Assembly (NCBI GenBank): GCA_016288315.1
Contig: JAEEYU010000007.1
Span: 1-64,000 of the forward strand
DNA: 64,000 nucleotides
From: Clostridiaceae bacterium
GTDB taxonomy: Bacteria > Bacillota > Clostridia > Oscillospirales > Acutalibacteraceae
Direction: 5' to 3'
A program made the position numbers and the translations under genes. Numbering within the stretch: the first letter of the stretch is position 1; the number at the start of each line of letters is the position of its first letter. This document shows positions 24,303 to 32,475 of the stretch, piece by piece. The notes beneath the pieces are model-generated. The model had not been told where the DNA came from, did no database searches, and was given only the letters and a program-made list of their open reading frames with translations.

Positions 24303-25067
24303 ATGGATGACAAACTCATTTTAGGCGGTCACGAATTTACAAGCCGCTTCATTTTAGGCTCCGGCAAATATAACATAAACCTCATAAAGGCGGCTGTCGA
24401 GCAGGGCGGAGCGCAGATTATCACCCTTGCCCTGCGCAGAGCCAACACACAGCAGAGTGAGAGCATTCTCGACCACATTCCCGAGGGCGTAACCCTCCTC
24501 CCCAACACGTCAGGTGCGCGAAATGCGGATGAAGCCGTGCGTATTGCCCGCCTGAGCAGAGCTATGGGCTGCGAAGATTTTGTCAAAATCGAGATTATGC
24601 ACGATGCAAAATATCTTCTTCCCGACAATTACGAGACCGTGAAGGCAACAAAGATTCTCGCAGACGAGGGCTTTGTGGTTCTGCCCTATATGTATCCCGA
24701 CCTCAACATCGCAAGGGATCTGCAGAGCGCGGGCGCAGCCGCAGTAATGCCCCTTGCCGCCCCCATAGGCAGCAACAAAGGGCTTGCCACAAGAGATTTC
24801 ATACAGATTCTCATAGACGAAATCGACCTGCCGATTATTGTTGATGCAGGCATCGGCAAGCCGTCTCAGGCGTGCGAAGCCATGGAGATGGGCGCAGCTG
24901 CAGTTATGGCAAACACAGCAATAGCAACCGCGGGAGATGTTCCCGCAATGGCGGGCGCCTTCCGTCAGGCGATTGAGGCGGGGCGCACAGCATATATCAC
25001 CGGTATGGGCAGAGTCCTCGCAAGAGGCGGCAGCGCCTCCGACCCGCTCACCGGCTTTCTCAGATAA
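24303..25067 (+). CDS. thiG: Thiazole synthase ThiG
   Basis: A 254-aa TIM-barrel enzyme that condenses deoxyxylulose phosphate, dehydroglycine and ThiS thiocarboxylate to the thiazole phosphate. It begins with the family stretch [19 protein letters not shown]. The segment [16 protein letters not shown] contains the Schiff-base Lys, and [19 protein letters not shown] is the phosphate-binding end. Length is normal. It lies between thiF and thiH in the order expected of a thiSFGH operon. Confidence 0.95.
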   Translation: MDDKLILGGHEFTSRFILGSGKYNINLIKAAVEQGGAQIITLALRRANTQQSESILDHIPEGVTLLPNTSGARNADEAVRIARLSRAMGCEDFVKIEIMHDAKYLLPDNYETVKATKILADEGFVVLPYMYPDLNIARDLQSAGAAAVMPLAAPIGSNKGLATRDFIQILIDEIDLPIIVDAGIGKPSQACEAMEMGAAAVMANTAIATAGDVPAMAGAFRQAIEAGRTAYITGMGRVLARGGSASDPLTGFLR

Positions 25068-25083
25068 AAGAGGTGCTTGAATT

Positions 25084-26352
25084 TTGACTCCCGTAAATGA
25101 AGAAAATAAAGTTTATTTCATAGATTCCGACGAGCTTCCCCCTGCGGCTCTCGAGCGCAAGCATGCGCTTGAAACCGACCCTTCGAGCCGCACAAACCAT
25201 ATGGAATATCTCCCCGGTATGGAGGTTATTGATTCCGACGTCAAGGATATTGTTCTTAAAGCGGTGAGCGAATACGATTACAGCTCATACACGGCAAGAG
25301 ATGTTGAGCTCGCTTTAAGCAAGGACACCTGCTCGGTTGAAGATTTCAAAGCTCTCCTTTCTCCTGCTGCCGCCCCTTATCTTGAGCAGATGGCGCGCAA
25401 GGCGGAGAGAATAACAGCTGAGCATTTCGGCAACACCGTCTATATTTTTACCCCCATCTACATAGCCAACTACTGCCAGAACTACTGTGTTTACTGCGGC
25501 TTCAACTGCTATAACAACATCCGCCGCAAGCGCCTGAGTTTTGAAGAGATAGAGCACGAAATGCAGGTCATTGCAAAAACGGGTATGGAAGAGATTCTTA
25601 TGCTAACCGGCGAGAGCCGCAAATACTCCGATGTTGAATACATCGGCGAGGCGGTTAAAATCGCAAAAAAGTATTTTCGCAACATCGGTATTGAAATCTA
25701 CCCCGTCAACACGGATGAATACAGATATCTTCACGAATGCGGCGTTGATTATGTAACCGTTTTTCAGGAGACCTACAACACCGACAAATATGAAACTCTT
25801 CACCTCATGGGGCACAAACGCGTCTGGCCCTACCGCTTTGACGCGCAGGAGCGTGCGCTCAGGGCGGGTATGAGAGGTGCGGGCTTCTCCGCCCTTCTCG
25901 GGCTTGACGATTTCCGCAGGGATGCCCTTGCCACCGCACTGCACGTCTATCACCTCAACCGCAGATATCCCCATGCGGAACTAAGCTTAAGCTGTCCGCG
26001 TCTGCGTCCTATTATCAACAACGAAAAAATCAACCCCCGCGACGTCGGCGAGAAGGAGCTCTGCCAGGTGCTCTGCGCCTACCGCATCTTTCTCCCCTTT
26101 GCAGGCATAACCGTCTCAAGCCGCGAGAGCAAGGAATTCCGCAACGGTATAGCAAAAATCTGCGCCACCAAGGTTTCGGCAGGCGTCTCAACGGGCATAG
26201 GCGACCACGAGGAGAAATACACCGGCAGTCAGGAGGATGACGCCGGCGACGAGCAGTTTGAAATAAACGACAGCCGCTCCTTCCGCAATATGTATGACGA
26301 TATGGAGCGGGGCGGTCTTCAGCCCGTTCTCAATGATTATATATATGTCTGA
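25084..26352 (+). CDS. thiH: 2-iminoacetate synthase ThiH
   Basis: A 422-aa radical SAM enzyme that cleaves tyrosine to dehydroglycine (2-iminoacetate) and p-cresol for thiazole synthesis. The cluster motif CQNYCVYC (CxxxCxxC, C131/C135/C138) is present, and the C-terminal BATS-like region (KICATKVSAGVSTGIGDHEEK) is complete. It starts at TTG with AGAGGTG upstream. Use of ThiH rather than the oxygen-dependent glycine oxidase ThiO fits an anaerobe. The 3' end overlaps the next gene by eight bases. Confidence 0.94.
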   Translation: MTPVNEENKVYFIDSDELPPAALERKHALETDPSSRTNHMEYLPGMEVIDSDVKDIVLKAVSEYDYSSYTARDVELALSKDTCSVEDFKALLSPAAAPYLEQMARKAERITAEHFGNTVYIFTPIYIANYCQNYCVYCGFNCYNNIRRKRLSFEEIEHEMQVIAKTGMEEILMLTGESRKYSDVEYIGEAVKIAKKYFRNIGIEIYPVNTDEYRYLHECGVDYVTVFQETYNTDKYETLHLMGHKRVWPYRFDAQERALRAGMRGAGFSALLGLDDFRRDALATALHVYHLNRRYPHAELSLSCPRLRPIINNEKINPRDVGEKELCQVLCAYRIFLPFAGITVSSRESKEFRNGIAKICATKVSAGVSTGIGDHEEKYTGSQEDDAGDEQFEINDSRSFRNMYDDMERGGLQPVLNDYIYV

Positions 26353-26908
26353 TTATTCAAAACTCATTGTCATAACAAACCGTCTGCTGTGTGAGGGTCC
26401 TTTCATCTCTCAGATTGAAAAGGTCTGCTCCTTAAAGCCCTGCTCCCTCATCCTGCGCGAAAAAGATTTGCCGGCAGACGAATACGAGGCACTCGCCTTA
26501 AGTGTGAACGCAATCTGCGAAAAAAACGGCGTTGCGTTTTATATTCATTCCCATATTGAAACGGCAGTTAAAAACGGCTTTAAGAATATTCACCTCTCAA
26601 TTCCCGCCCTGCGTGAGGGCTTAAACGACCTCTCCCGGTTTGAGAATATCAGTGTCTCCTGCCACTGCAAAGAGGATGTTCTTGAAGCGGAGAAGGCGGG
26701 CGCAACACGCATTATTCTCGGCACGGTATTCGAAACGGCCTGCAAAGAAGGTCTCAGAGGCAGGGGCGTTTCATTTGTCAAAGAAATCTGCAAAACAACC
26801 GACCTGCCCGTTTACGCAATAGGCGGCATTACCCTGCAGAACATTGCCGGCGTCCTTTCGGCGGGCGCCGCAGGCGGATGTATGATGTCGGGCTTTATGA
26901 AAATGTAA
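26345..26908 (+). CDS. Thiamine phosphate synthase/TenI family protein
   Basis: A 187-aa TIM-barrel protein of the ThiE/TenI family. LREKDLPADEYEAL, VFETACKEGLRGRGVS and YAIGGITLQNI are family motifs. The HLGQxD motif that binds Mg and pyrophosphate in ThiE is replaced by HLSIPAL. The VFETACKEGLRGRGVS segment resembles Bacillus TenI as I recall it. A thiazole tautomerase role is therefore more likely than thiamine phosphate synthase, though the Bacillus GHVFET reads GTVFET here. It starts at ATG 26345 within the thiH stop and is the last gene of the thiazole operon before corA. Confidence 0.8.
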   Translation: MSDYSKLIVITNRLLCEGPFISQIEKVCSLKPCSLILREKDLPADEYEALALSVNAICEKNGVAFYIHSHIETAVKNGFKNIHLSIPALREGLNDLSRFENISVSCHCKEDVLEAEKAGATRIILGTVFETACKEGLRGRGVSFVKEICKTTDLPVYAIGGITLQNIAGVLSAGAAGGCMMSGFMKM

Positions 26909-26921
26909 GGAAAGTGATTTT

Positions 26922-27851
26922 ATGTTCTACGAATTCAACGGCAGCGCTGTTATCGAAATCGACTTCCTCCCGTCTGATGACGGCTCTCTTTATGCGGGCT
27001 ATGTCGATGTCGGCGAGCTTGAAAAAATCTACCCGCAGCTTGGCTTTTCCGAAACGACCGTTGAGGACTGCCGCACAGCCGCAGGCCGATTCCGCTCCGG
27101 CGTTGAGATTCACGACCGCTACAACTTCACGGAGCTTCGCATTATCAGCGCAGACCGCAAACACGACGACTGCGTTGCCCTATACATCAAAAAGAATCTC
27201 TTTCTCGTCGTCGATGTTGAAGACAACGACGGCAGCATAAAGCAGCGCTTTCTGTCGGCAATCAGACGCTACCCCGCCTCAAACATAAATCTTGAAAAAC
27301 TGATTTTCGCTTTCTTTGACAAAATCCTCTACGCCGACGTCAAGACCGTTGAAGACACCGTAACAAAGCTCACCGAGCTTGAGGAGTTCCTCTTCTCCAA
27401 CGAGGCGGATGACTCCTTTATTGCCGACCTTCTGGGCATAAAAAAAGATCTGCTCAGGCAGCATAACTACTATGAGCAGATTCTTGATATTACCGAAGCT
27501 ATTGAAGAAAATGAAAATGATATTTTTACTCAGGAGAATCTCATCTACATAAGCAATATTTCCAAAAAGGTCGAGCGCCTGCGCGAAGACTCCGACAGCT
27601 GCAAAAACACCGTCGAACATCTGCAGAGCGCTTACACCTCACAGCTTGACGCCCGTCTGAACTCCACAATGAAGACTCTCACCGTGCTGACGAGCATCTT
27701 TTTCCCGCTGACTATCATCGTCGGCTGGTATGGTATGAACTTTGAGTCAATGCCCGAGTTCAAGTGGCGCTTCGGCTACCTTTTCGTAATACTGCTTTCA
27801 ATCGCAATAAGCACAGTTATGATACTTATCGGAAAGAAGAAGAAGTGGTAG
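26922..27851 (+). CDS. corA: CorA-family divalent cation transporter
   Basis: A 309-aa magnesium/cobalt channel. A large N-terminal cytoplasmic domain with the long helical stalk (about residues 130-245) leads to two C-terminal membrane segments (about 250-270 and 285-303). The signature YGMNF lies at the end of the first, the GMN selectivity motif. The C-terminus is KKKKW. The gene lies 13 bases after the TenI-like gene, so it could be read through from the thiamine operon. Its 3' end overlaps the convergent transglycosylase gene by 26 bases. Confidence 0.92.
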   Translation: MFYEFNGSAVIEIDFLPSDDGSLYAGYVDVGELEKIYPQLGFSETTVEDCRTAAGRFRSGVEIHDRYNFTELRIISADRKHDDCVALYIKKNLFLVVDVEDNDGSIKQRFLSAIRRYPASNINLEKLIFAFFDKILYADVKTVEDTVTKLTELEEFLFSNEADDSFIADLLGIKKDLLRQHNYYEQILDITEAIEENENDIFTQENLIYISNISKKVERLREDSDSCKNTVEHLQSAYTSQLDARLNSTMKTLTVLTSIFFPLTIIVGWYGMNFESMPEFKWRFGYLFVILLSIAISTVMILIGKKKKW

Positions 27852-28773
27852 TCTCAGCCGCCGATGTCTTCTCCTGCCTCTGATACTCCCTTTCGTGAGG
27901 AACATATTCTTTCTTTTTCGCCTTTGTTGTCGTCTCGATAACGGAGGCGGTTTCTGTTTCTTCGGGGATTTCGCTTAACTCTTCCTCATCCCCGTCTTCA
28001 TCATAATAGACGGCGCCGCCGCCCTGCGAGTATGATTTCGGCATAGTGTAGTTTTCGACTACATAGTATTGCCCCATTCTCTCGATTATGCTCTTCGAAT
28101 AGGCGGAATAAAAAATTCCCTGATTCCACTTTCTCTGCGCTCCGCCCTCACCTAAGTTGTAGCACATGAGCGCCTTGTTGTAGTCGTTGTATTTTCTCAT
28201 ATACGCTGATATGTAGTAAACTCCGCAGTCAATATTCTTGTAAGGGTCGAGCAGGTCATACATCGATGTAATGCCGATTTTCTGACTGAGAAAACTGAAA
28301 TTTGAGGAGTTTATCTGCATAAGACCGTAGTCGTAAGTGCCGTTGGTGTTTCTTCCGATGGAGTTGGGGTTGAAGTTGCTCTCTCTCCACATAATGCAGA
28401 AAACCAGGTCGGGGTCTATTCCGTTTTGCTGTGCCTTGTAAATCGTGTAAAGCGCTATGTCGTATGAGAGCGGCAGCGGTCTTGTGCTGTTGGCGTATTT
28501 CAGGTTGTGCGAGGTGTCCTCGCCTTCTCCGCCCTGCCTCGCTCCCGCAAAGGAGGCAAGAAAATCCGGGTCCTGCGCGAGCATACTTATGAACCGCTTG
28601 CGCTCTTTTTCAGACATAATCACTATTTCCGGCTCATCGTCCTGCACCGTTGTTGCAGGAGGCTGAGCCGTCGCTTTTTTAACTGCCGTGCGGTGCGCCG
28701 CTATAACAAGGGCTGTTGCCGCCGCCGTAACAACGGCAATAACTGCGAGCACTGCTGCCATTTTATTCTTCAT
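27826..28773 (-). CDS. Lytic transglycosylase (SLT domain), membrane-anchored
   Basis: A 315-aa peptidoglycan lytic transglycosylase. A single N-terminal membrane segment (about residues 5-26) anchors it outside. The SLT domain (about 103-235) contains the catalytic Glu131 in MWRESNFNP, then YGLMQINSSNF and ALMCYNLGEGGA. The C-terminal tail (about 245-315) is low in complexity and rich in Glu, Thr and Lys. It is last of a minus-strand run after the secreted esterase, with 38 bases between them. The 3' ends of this gene and corA overlap, so the two messages are partly antisense. Confidence 0.88.
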   Translation of the reverse strand: MKNKMAAVLAVIAVVTAAATALVIAAHRTAVKKATAQPPATTVQDDEPEIVIMSEKERKRFISMLAQDPDFLASFAGARQGGEGEDTSHNLKYANSTRPLPLSYDIALYTIYKAQQNGIDPDLVFCIMWRESNFNPNSIGRNTNGTYDYGLMQINSSNFSFLSQKIGITSMYDLLDPYKNIDCGVYYISAYMRKYNDYNKALMCYNLGEGGAQRKWNQGIFYSAYSKSIIERMGQYYVVENYTMPKSYSQGGGAVYYDEDGDEEELSEIPEETETASVIETTTKAKKKEYVPHEREYQRQEKTSAAETTTSSSFR

Positions 28774-28811
28774 CGGTTTTTCCTTTTTTGTTCCGCTTTA
28801 ATATTTTAAAA

Positions 28812-29867
28812 TCAGATGCTTACCATCAGCGAAATCGCCGTTTTAATCGTGTCTCTGAACATAAAGCGCAGTGAGCGAATCATTTTGCCAAGCATATTGA
28901 AAACGGTTGAACTGTTCTGCTCAACAAGCTTCGTGCCCTCAATCTGCCCGCCGTTGTATGCGGATTTATATCTGCAAAGCCAGGAGATAAGTCCGTCGGG
29001 CGCAGTGAGCCTGACGGTTTTGCCCGTGGCGTCTGTAGTCGTCATATTCGGGTAGTCGCCGTTTTCATAGGTGAACATGTCGTTCGAGGCGGCAAACCAT
29101 ACGTGATGGTTGCTGTCCGCCTTTTTGCCGTCCGGCAGGCAGACCTTGCCTATAACCGACATACGGCAGTCCGAAGGTCTTTTTGTGTATTGGCAAACCT
29201 TCTCCCAGATATCCTTACCGTAAACATAGTAGCCCGCAAGAATATCAAACTTCGAGCAGGAGAACCACAGCGGTATGTCCGCAATTTCTTTTAACTGGTC
29301 GTCGCTCGGAATATATGCGGGGCACATCGGGAAGGCAGCCGCAAACATTTCGGGATAGGTTGAAAGCATCTTGAGCGTCATCTTGCCGCCCATCGAATAA
29401 CCGCCGATATATATTCTTGTAAGGTCGATGTTATCCTTATGCCTTGCAATAAAGTCCTGTATTGTCTCATACAGCGGGCGAACCTCGTCGTCAGTCCACG
29501 TTCCCATCGCTTCCTTCGACTCATCCGAACGCGGAATCATAAAGAAAGCCGCACCGTTCGTGAACTTTGCCTGCATCTGCTCGCTCGCAAAGGCGGGGAA
29601 GTAGTTGTCTTCAATCTGCTCGCGTGGCTTTCCGCCCTGACCCATGCCGTGCAAAAGAACAACCAGCGGATATTTCGTCTGACTCTTTAAATTCCTCGGC
29701 GTGTAGCTGACATAGTCTATAGTCAGCCCGTCAACCTCAGGACCTTTTTCATCAATGAATTCGTCCGCCAGCTTCGCTATCCAGTCCGGGTCTTTGTAAG
29801 CAAAGGCGCACACGGCGCACGAGCCCGCGATAATGACAGACATCAGAATGCATAACAGTTTTTTCAT
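28812..29867 (-). CDS. Secreted alpha/beta-hydrolase esterase
   Basis: A 351-aa exported esterase of the feruloyl-esterase/PHB-depolymerase-like group. The signal peptide runs to about residue 25 (CAVCAFAYK). PLVVLLHGMGQGG gives the oxyanion-hole region and IYIGGYSMGGKM holds the nucleophile Ser. NHHVWFAA near residue 257 supplies the catalytic His. The family acts on carbohydrate or polyester esters; acetylated or feruloylated plant polysaccharides are plausible given the glycosidases nearby. The track begins at TTG, but ATG 29867 is better spaced from GGGAG. Confidence 0.82.
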   Translation of the reverse strand: MKKLLCILMSVIIAGSCAVCAFAYKDPDWIAKLADEFIDEKGPEVDGLTIDYVSYTPRNLKSQTKYPLVVLLHGMGQGGKPREQIEDNYFPAFASEQMQAKFTNGAAFFMIPRSDESKEAMGTWTDDEVRPLYETIQDFIARHKDNIDLTRIYIGGYSMGGKMTLKMLSTYPEMFAAAFPMCPAYIPSDDQLKEIADIPLWFSCSKFDILAGYYVYGKDIWEKVCQYTKRPSDCRMSVIGKVCLPDGKKADSNHHVWFAASNDMFTYENGDYPNMTTTDATGKTVRLTAPDGLISWLCRYKSAYNGGQIEGTKLVEQNSSTVFNMLGKMIRSLRFMFRDTIKTAISLMVSI

Positions 29868-29911
29868 AAGCAAATCTCCCTGCTTTTATTGCTCCGCCCG
29901 TCGGCGGTTGT

Positions 29912-30181
29912 TTACTCTGTTTCTTCCTCTTCGGCTGAGCCGTATCTGATTTCATCAAGGCATTTTGCGCAAACGGGTCTGCCCTTGAAATCGCCGAGCT
30001 TTCTTCTCGAACGGCAGAAAATGCAGGTCTCCGCCGACTTTGAAACGGTAACAACCCCGTTTTTGCAGGTCAGCAGCACCTCTCCGCCCTCTTCGGGAAT
30101 ATTCATCTCCTTGCGGTATTGCTTAGGTATAACCACTCTGCCGAGGCGGTCAATCTCTCTTAAATAACCCGATTTTGCCAT
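29912..30181 (-). CDS. AbrB/SpoVT-type DNA-binding protein with zinc finger
   Basis: An 89-aa regulator. The N-terminal swapped-hairpin AbrB domain (about residues 1-50) reads GYLREIDRLGRVVIPKQYRKEM, the classic signature. A small C-terminal zinc ribbon (CIFC at about 53-56 and CAKC at about 71-74) is followed by an acidic tail. GAGGTG precedes the ATG. It lies eight bases after the lysoplasmalogenase gene and 44 bases before the esterase gene, so it may be co-transcribed with wall and membrane enzymes and could control them. Confidence 0.87.
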   Translation of the reverse strand: MAKSGYLREIDRLGRVVIPKQYRKEMNIPEEGGEVLLTCKNGVVTVSKSAETCIFCRSRRKLGDFKGRPVCAKCLDEIRYGSAEEEETE

Positions 30182-30189
30182 AATTCACC

Positions 30190-30915
30190 TCATATCAGCG
30201 CAATACTGCCCGCAATAAGCATCTGCGCAAAAAAGTATGTGTAAATATAAATACTGCGAACGCCGAGCGTGTCAAACCTTTTGCCTGCAAACAGTTTGAG
30301 CGCAAGCGTAAAGTCAGACACAACAAACAGCAGTGACCCTGCCGCCGCAGCCGCTCCGAAAGCGGCGCTTTCGCCTCCCGTGACTGCAAGAAGCCAGGCG
30401 GAGCTGAGCATTGTCAGCAGCATAACCGCATAGATCGCAACCGCAGGCGCAAGCTTGCCGAGTTTAACCCTGAGCGCAGATTTAATAACAATCACAACGC
30501 CCATCAGCACGGCAATCATAATAACAAGTGCGCAAACCGTCTTACTGCTGCCCGGGTAAAGCATCATAAAAAATGCGATTATGTAAAATATATGACCTGC
30601 AAGAAATGCGAGACCGCCCATAACTCCGGCAGCCGCCTTTGCCGCCTTTGATTTGTTGACAAGGAAGGGGTCGAACGTCATAAACACATCGCCTATCCAG
30701 CCGAGAGCAAGCCCCGCAATAATAAGATTGCGATAGCTTTCGTTTTTTGAAACAATTCCGCACAAAATGCCGGAAATCAGGAACACGCTCGATGCCGCCA
30801 TCTTGAAGAAGAAACCCTTCTTTGTCGATTTCGGCCAGCCCGCCCTGCAAAAAAGGGTTGCAAAAACAAACTCCGCCGCGAGCAGCGCAATCACAATAAC
30901 AATCTTCAGAGCCAT
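30190..30915 (-). CDS. Lysoplasmalogenase (YhhN family)
   Basis: A 241-aa integral membrane protein with about eight membrane segments. The motifs GWIGDVFM (Asp) and AGHIFYI (His) are typical of the YhhN/TMEM86 family. Characterised members hydrolyse the vinyl-ether bond of lysoplasmalogens. Many anaerobic Clostridia make plasmalogens, which suits this activity. It lies ten bases downstream of the M20 peptidase and upstream of the AbrB-like gene in one operon. Confidence 0.82.
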   Translation of the reverse strand: MALKIVIVIALLAAEFVFATLFCRAGWPKSTKKGFFFKMAASSVFLISGILCGIVSKNESYRNLIIAGLALGWIGDVFMTFDPFLVNKSKAAKAAAGVMGGLAFLAGHIFYIIAFFMMLYPGSSKTVCALVIMIAVLMGVVIVIKSALRVKLGKLAPAVAIYAVMLLTMLSSAWLLAVTGGESAAFGAAAAAGSLLFVVSDFTLALKLFAGKRFDTLGVRSIYIYTYFFAQMLIAGSIALI

Positions 30916-30925
30916 ACAGAACCTC

Positions 30926-32356
30926 TCAGTTGAAATTCCTCATAAGTTCAATATAGAAATCTATTCCGTCAAGATACGCCTGCACGCCGATCGTCTCGTT
31001 GTTGCCGTGCATGCCCGCAAGGTTTTCGCTTGTGAAGCGGAAACCCGCAAAGCGGTAAACATTCCTGCTGATTTTTGCGAAATGCTTTGAATCTGTGCCG
31101 CCCGTCATAATCATCGGAGAAATACCCACATCCGGATAAACCGTGTTGATGGTGTTTTTCAGTATGTCGAACTCCCTGCATTTGTAATCCGAAACGGGCG
31201 AGGGTTCAAACGAGTATTCGGCTGTGACTTTTGCCTTTTTGCCGATTGCCTTCTGAATTTTCGCGAGCACCTTGTCAACGCTGTCCCACGGCGCGATTCT
31301 CACGCTGTAGCCCGCCTGCGCGGTCGCGGGAATGACATTTATGGTGTCGGAACCTTTAAGCTGTGTAAGGCAGATTGTTGTGTGCATAACGGCGTTTGAC
31401 TCGCCGAAATGTTTCATTACCGTTTTGATCACCGGGGTGAACAGCCACATGTTGCCGATTGCGAGGCGCAGATAAAACGGGCAGTATGCCCCGATTCCTT
31501 TAAGCATATCGCGCACTGCGGGCGCCAACTTCGGCCTGAAATGTATTTTGCGGATATCCTCAATGCACTGAACAAGCAGGTCGGGCGCGTCGCCGGGCAT
31601 GGGCGTTGACGAGTGGCCGGGTTTTGCCTCCGCCGTAACGAGAGTGTCGCAGATGCCTTTTTCGCACACGCCTATCATTGCCAGATCGTCTTTTACCCCG
31701 AGGTCGGGGCTGTTGACTATTGCGCCGCCCTCATCGAGCACAAAGCGGGGTTCGACGCCGTTCTGTTTAAAGAACTCAACAACGGCGGGTGTTGTGTCTC
31801 CGCCGGTTTCCTCATTGTTTGTGTAGGAGAACCAGATGTCGCTCTCCGGCTCAAACCCCTTTTTAAGAAGGAAAGTAACCGCCTCAAGCTCTGCAGAAAT
31901 GATACATTTTGTGTCGATGGCTCCCCTCGCGTAAACGGAGCCGTCGTGAATCTCCGCTCCGAACGGCGGATAATTCCATTTGCTTTCGTCAACCTCAACA
32001 ACATCGTAATGCGCCATAAGCACATACGGCTTCGCTTCGGGGTTTCTTCCTTTCCAGCGGAGAAGAATGCCGTAATTGTTGATTGTGTTGACTTCAAGCA
32101 CCGAGAAAGCGTCGGGATATAGCTCTTTGAGCAACGGCAGAAAGGCGTCGAACTCGGCGTAATCAATTTCGCCGTTTCTCGGCCAGACCGTTTTTTTGCG
32201 GAGAATCTCGCAAAAGCGATCAACCGCCGTGTCATCGTCAAATTCTTTTTTGTGCTCCGCGTTCTTTGCGGGTTTTGCCTTTAAGCGGACGGCGTTTATA
32301 ACGCAAACGGCCGCGACCGCCGCAATGACCGCGAGAACGGCAATGAGGATTTTCAT
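30926..32356 (-). CDS. M20 family metallopeptidase (PM20D1-like), membrane-anchored
   Basis: A 476-aa zinc peptidase. One N-terminal membrane segment (residues 1-25) precedes the catalytic domain. The metal ligands are seen in VLMAHYDVVEV (His, Asp), YARGAIDTK (bridging Asp) and NNEETGGD (catalytic Glu plus ligand Glu), with a late GGTDSKHF His. The closest layout is carboxypeptidase S/PM20D1, which cleaves or forms N-acyl amino acids. ATG 32356 is preferred over 32365, which sits too close to its ribosome site. It is first in the minus-strand operon leading to the transglycosylase. Confidence 0.85.
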   Translation of the reverse strand: MKILIAVLAVIAAVAAVCVINAVRLKAKPAKNAEHKKEFDDDTAVDRFCEILRKKTVWPRNGEIDYAEFDAFLPLLKELYPDAFSVLEVNTINNYGILLRWKGRNPEAKPYVLMAHYDVVEVDESKWNYPPFGAEIHDGSVYARGAIDTKCIISAELEAVTFLLKKGFEPESDIWFSYTNNEETGGDTTPAVVEFFKQNGVEPRFVLDEGGAIVNSPDLGVKDDLAMIGVCEKGICDTLVTAEAKPGHSSTPMPGDAPDLLVQCIEDIRKIHFRPKLAPAVRDMLKGIGAYCPFYLRLAIGNMWLFTPVIKTVMKHFGESNAVMHTTICLTQLKGSDTINVIPATAQAGYSVRIAPWDSVDKVLAKIQKAIGKKAKVTAEYSFEPSPVSDYKCREFDILKNTINTVYPDVGISPMIMTGGTDSKHFAKISRNVYRFAGFRFTSENLAGMHGNNETIGVQAYLDGIDFYIELMRNFN

Positions 32357-32421
32357 GATAATCATCTTCTTTATAATAAAATATATATTACATTATAACA
32401 ATTTGATTTGCCGTTGTAAAG

Positions 32422-32458
32422 AAAAAAAGCGGGGCGCAGGTAAAATCCTGCGCCCCGC
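32422..32458 (-). terminator. Terminator of the surface repeat protein gene
   Basis: On the minus strand, GCGGGGCGCAGG and CCTGCGCCCCGC form a perfect 12-bp stem with loop ATTTTA, followed by seven T residues. Confidence 0.92.
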
Positions 32459-32475
32459 GGGGTTTTTATCCGGGT

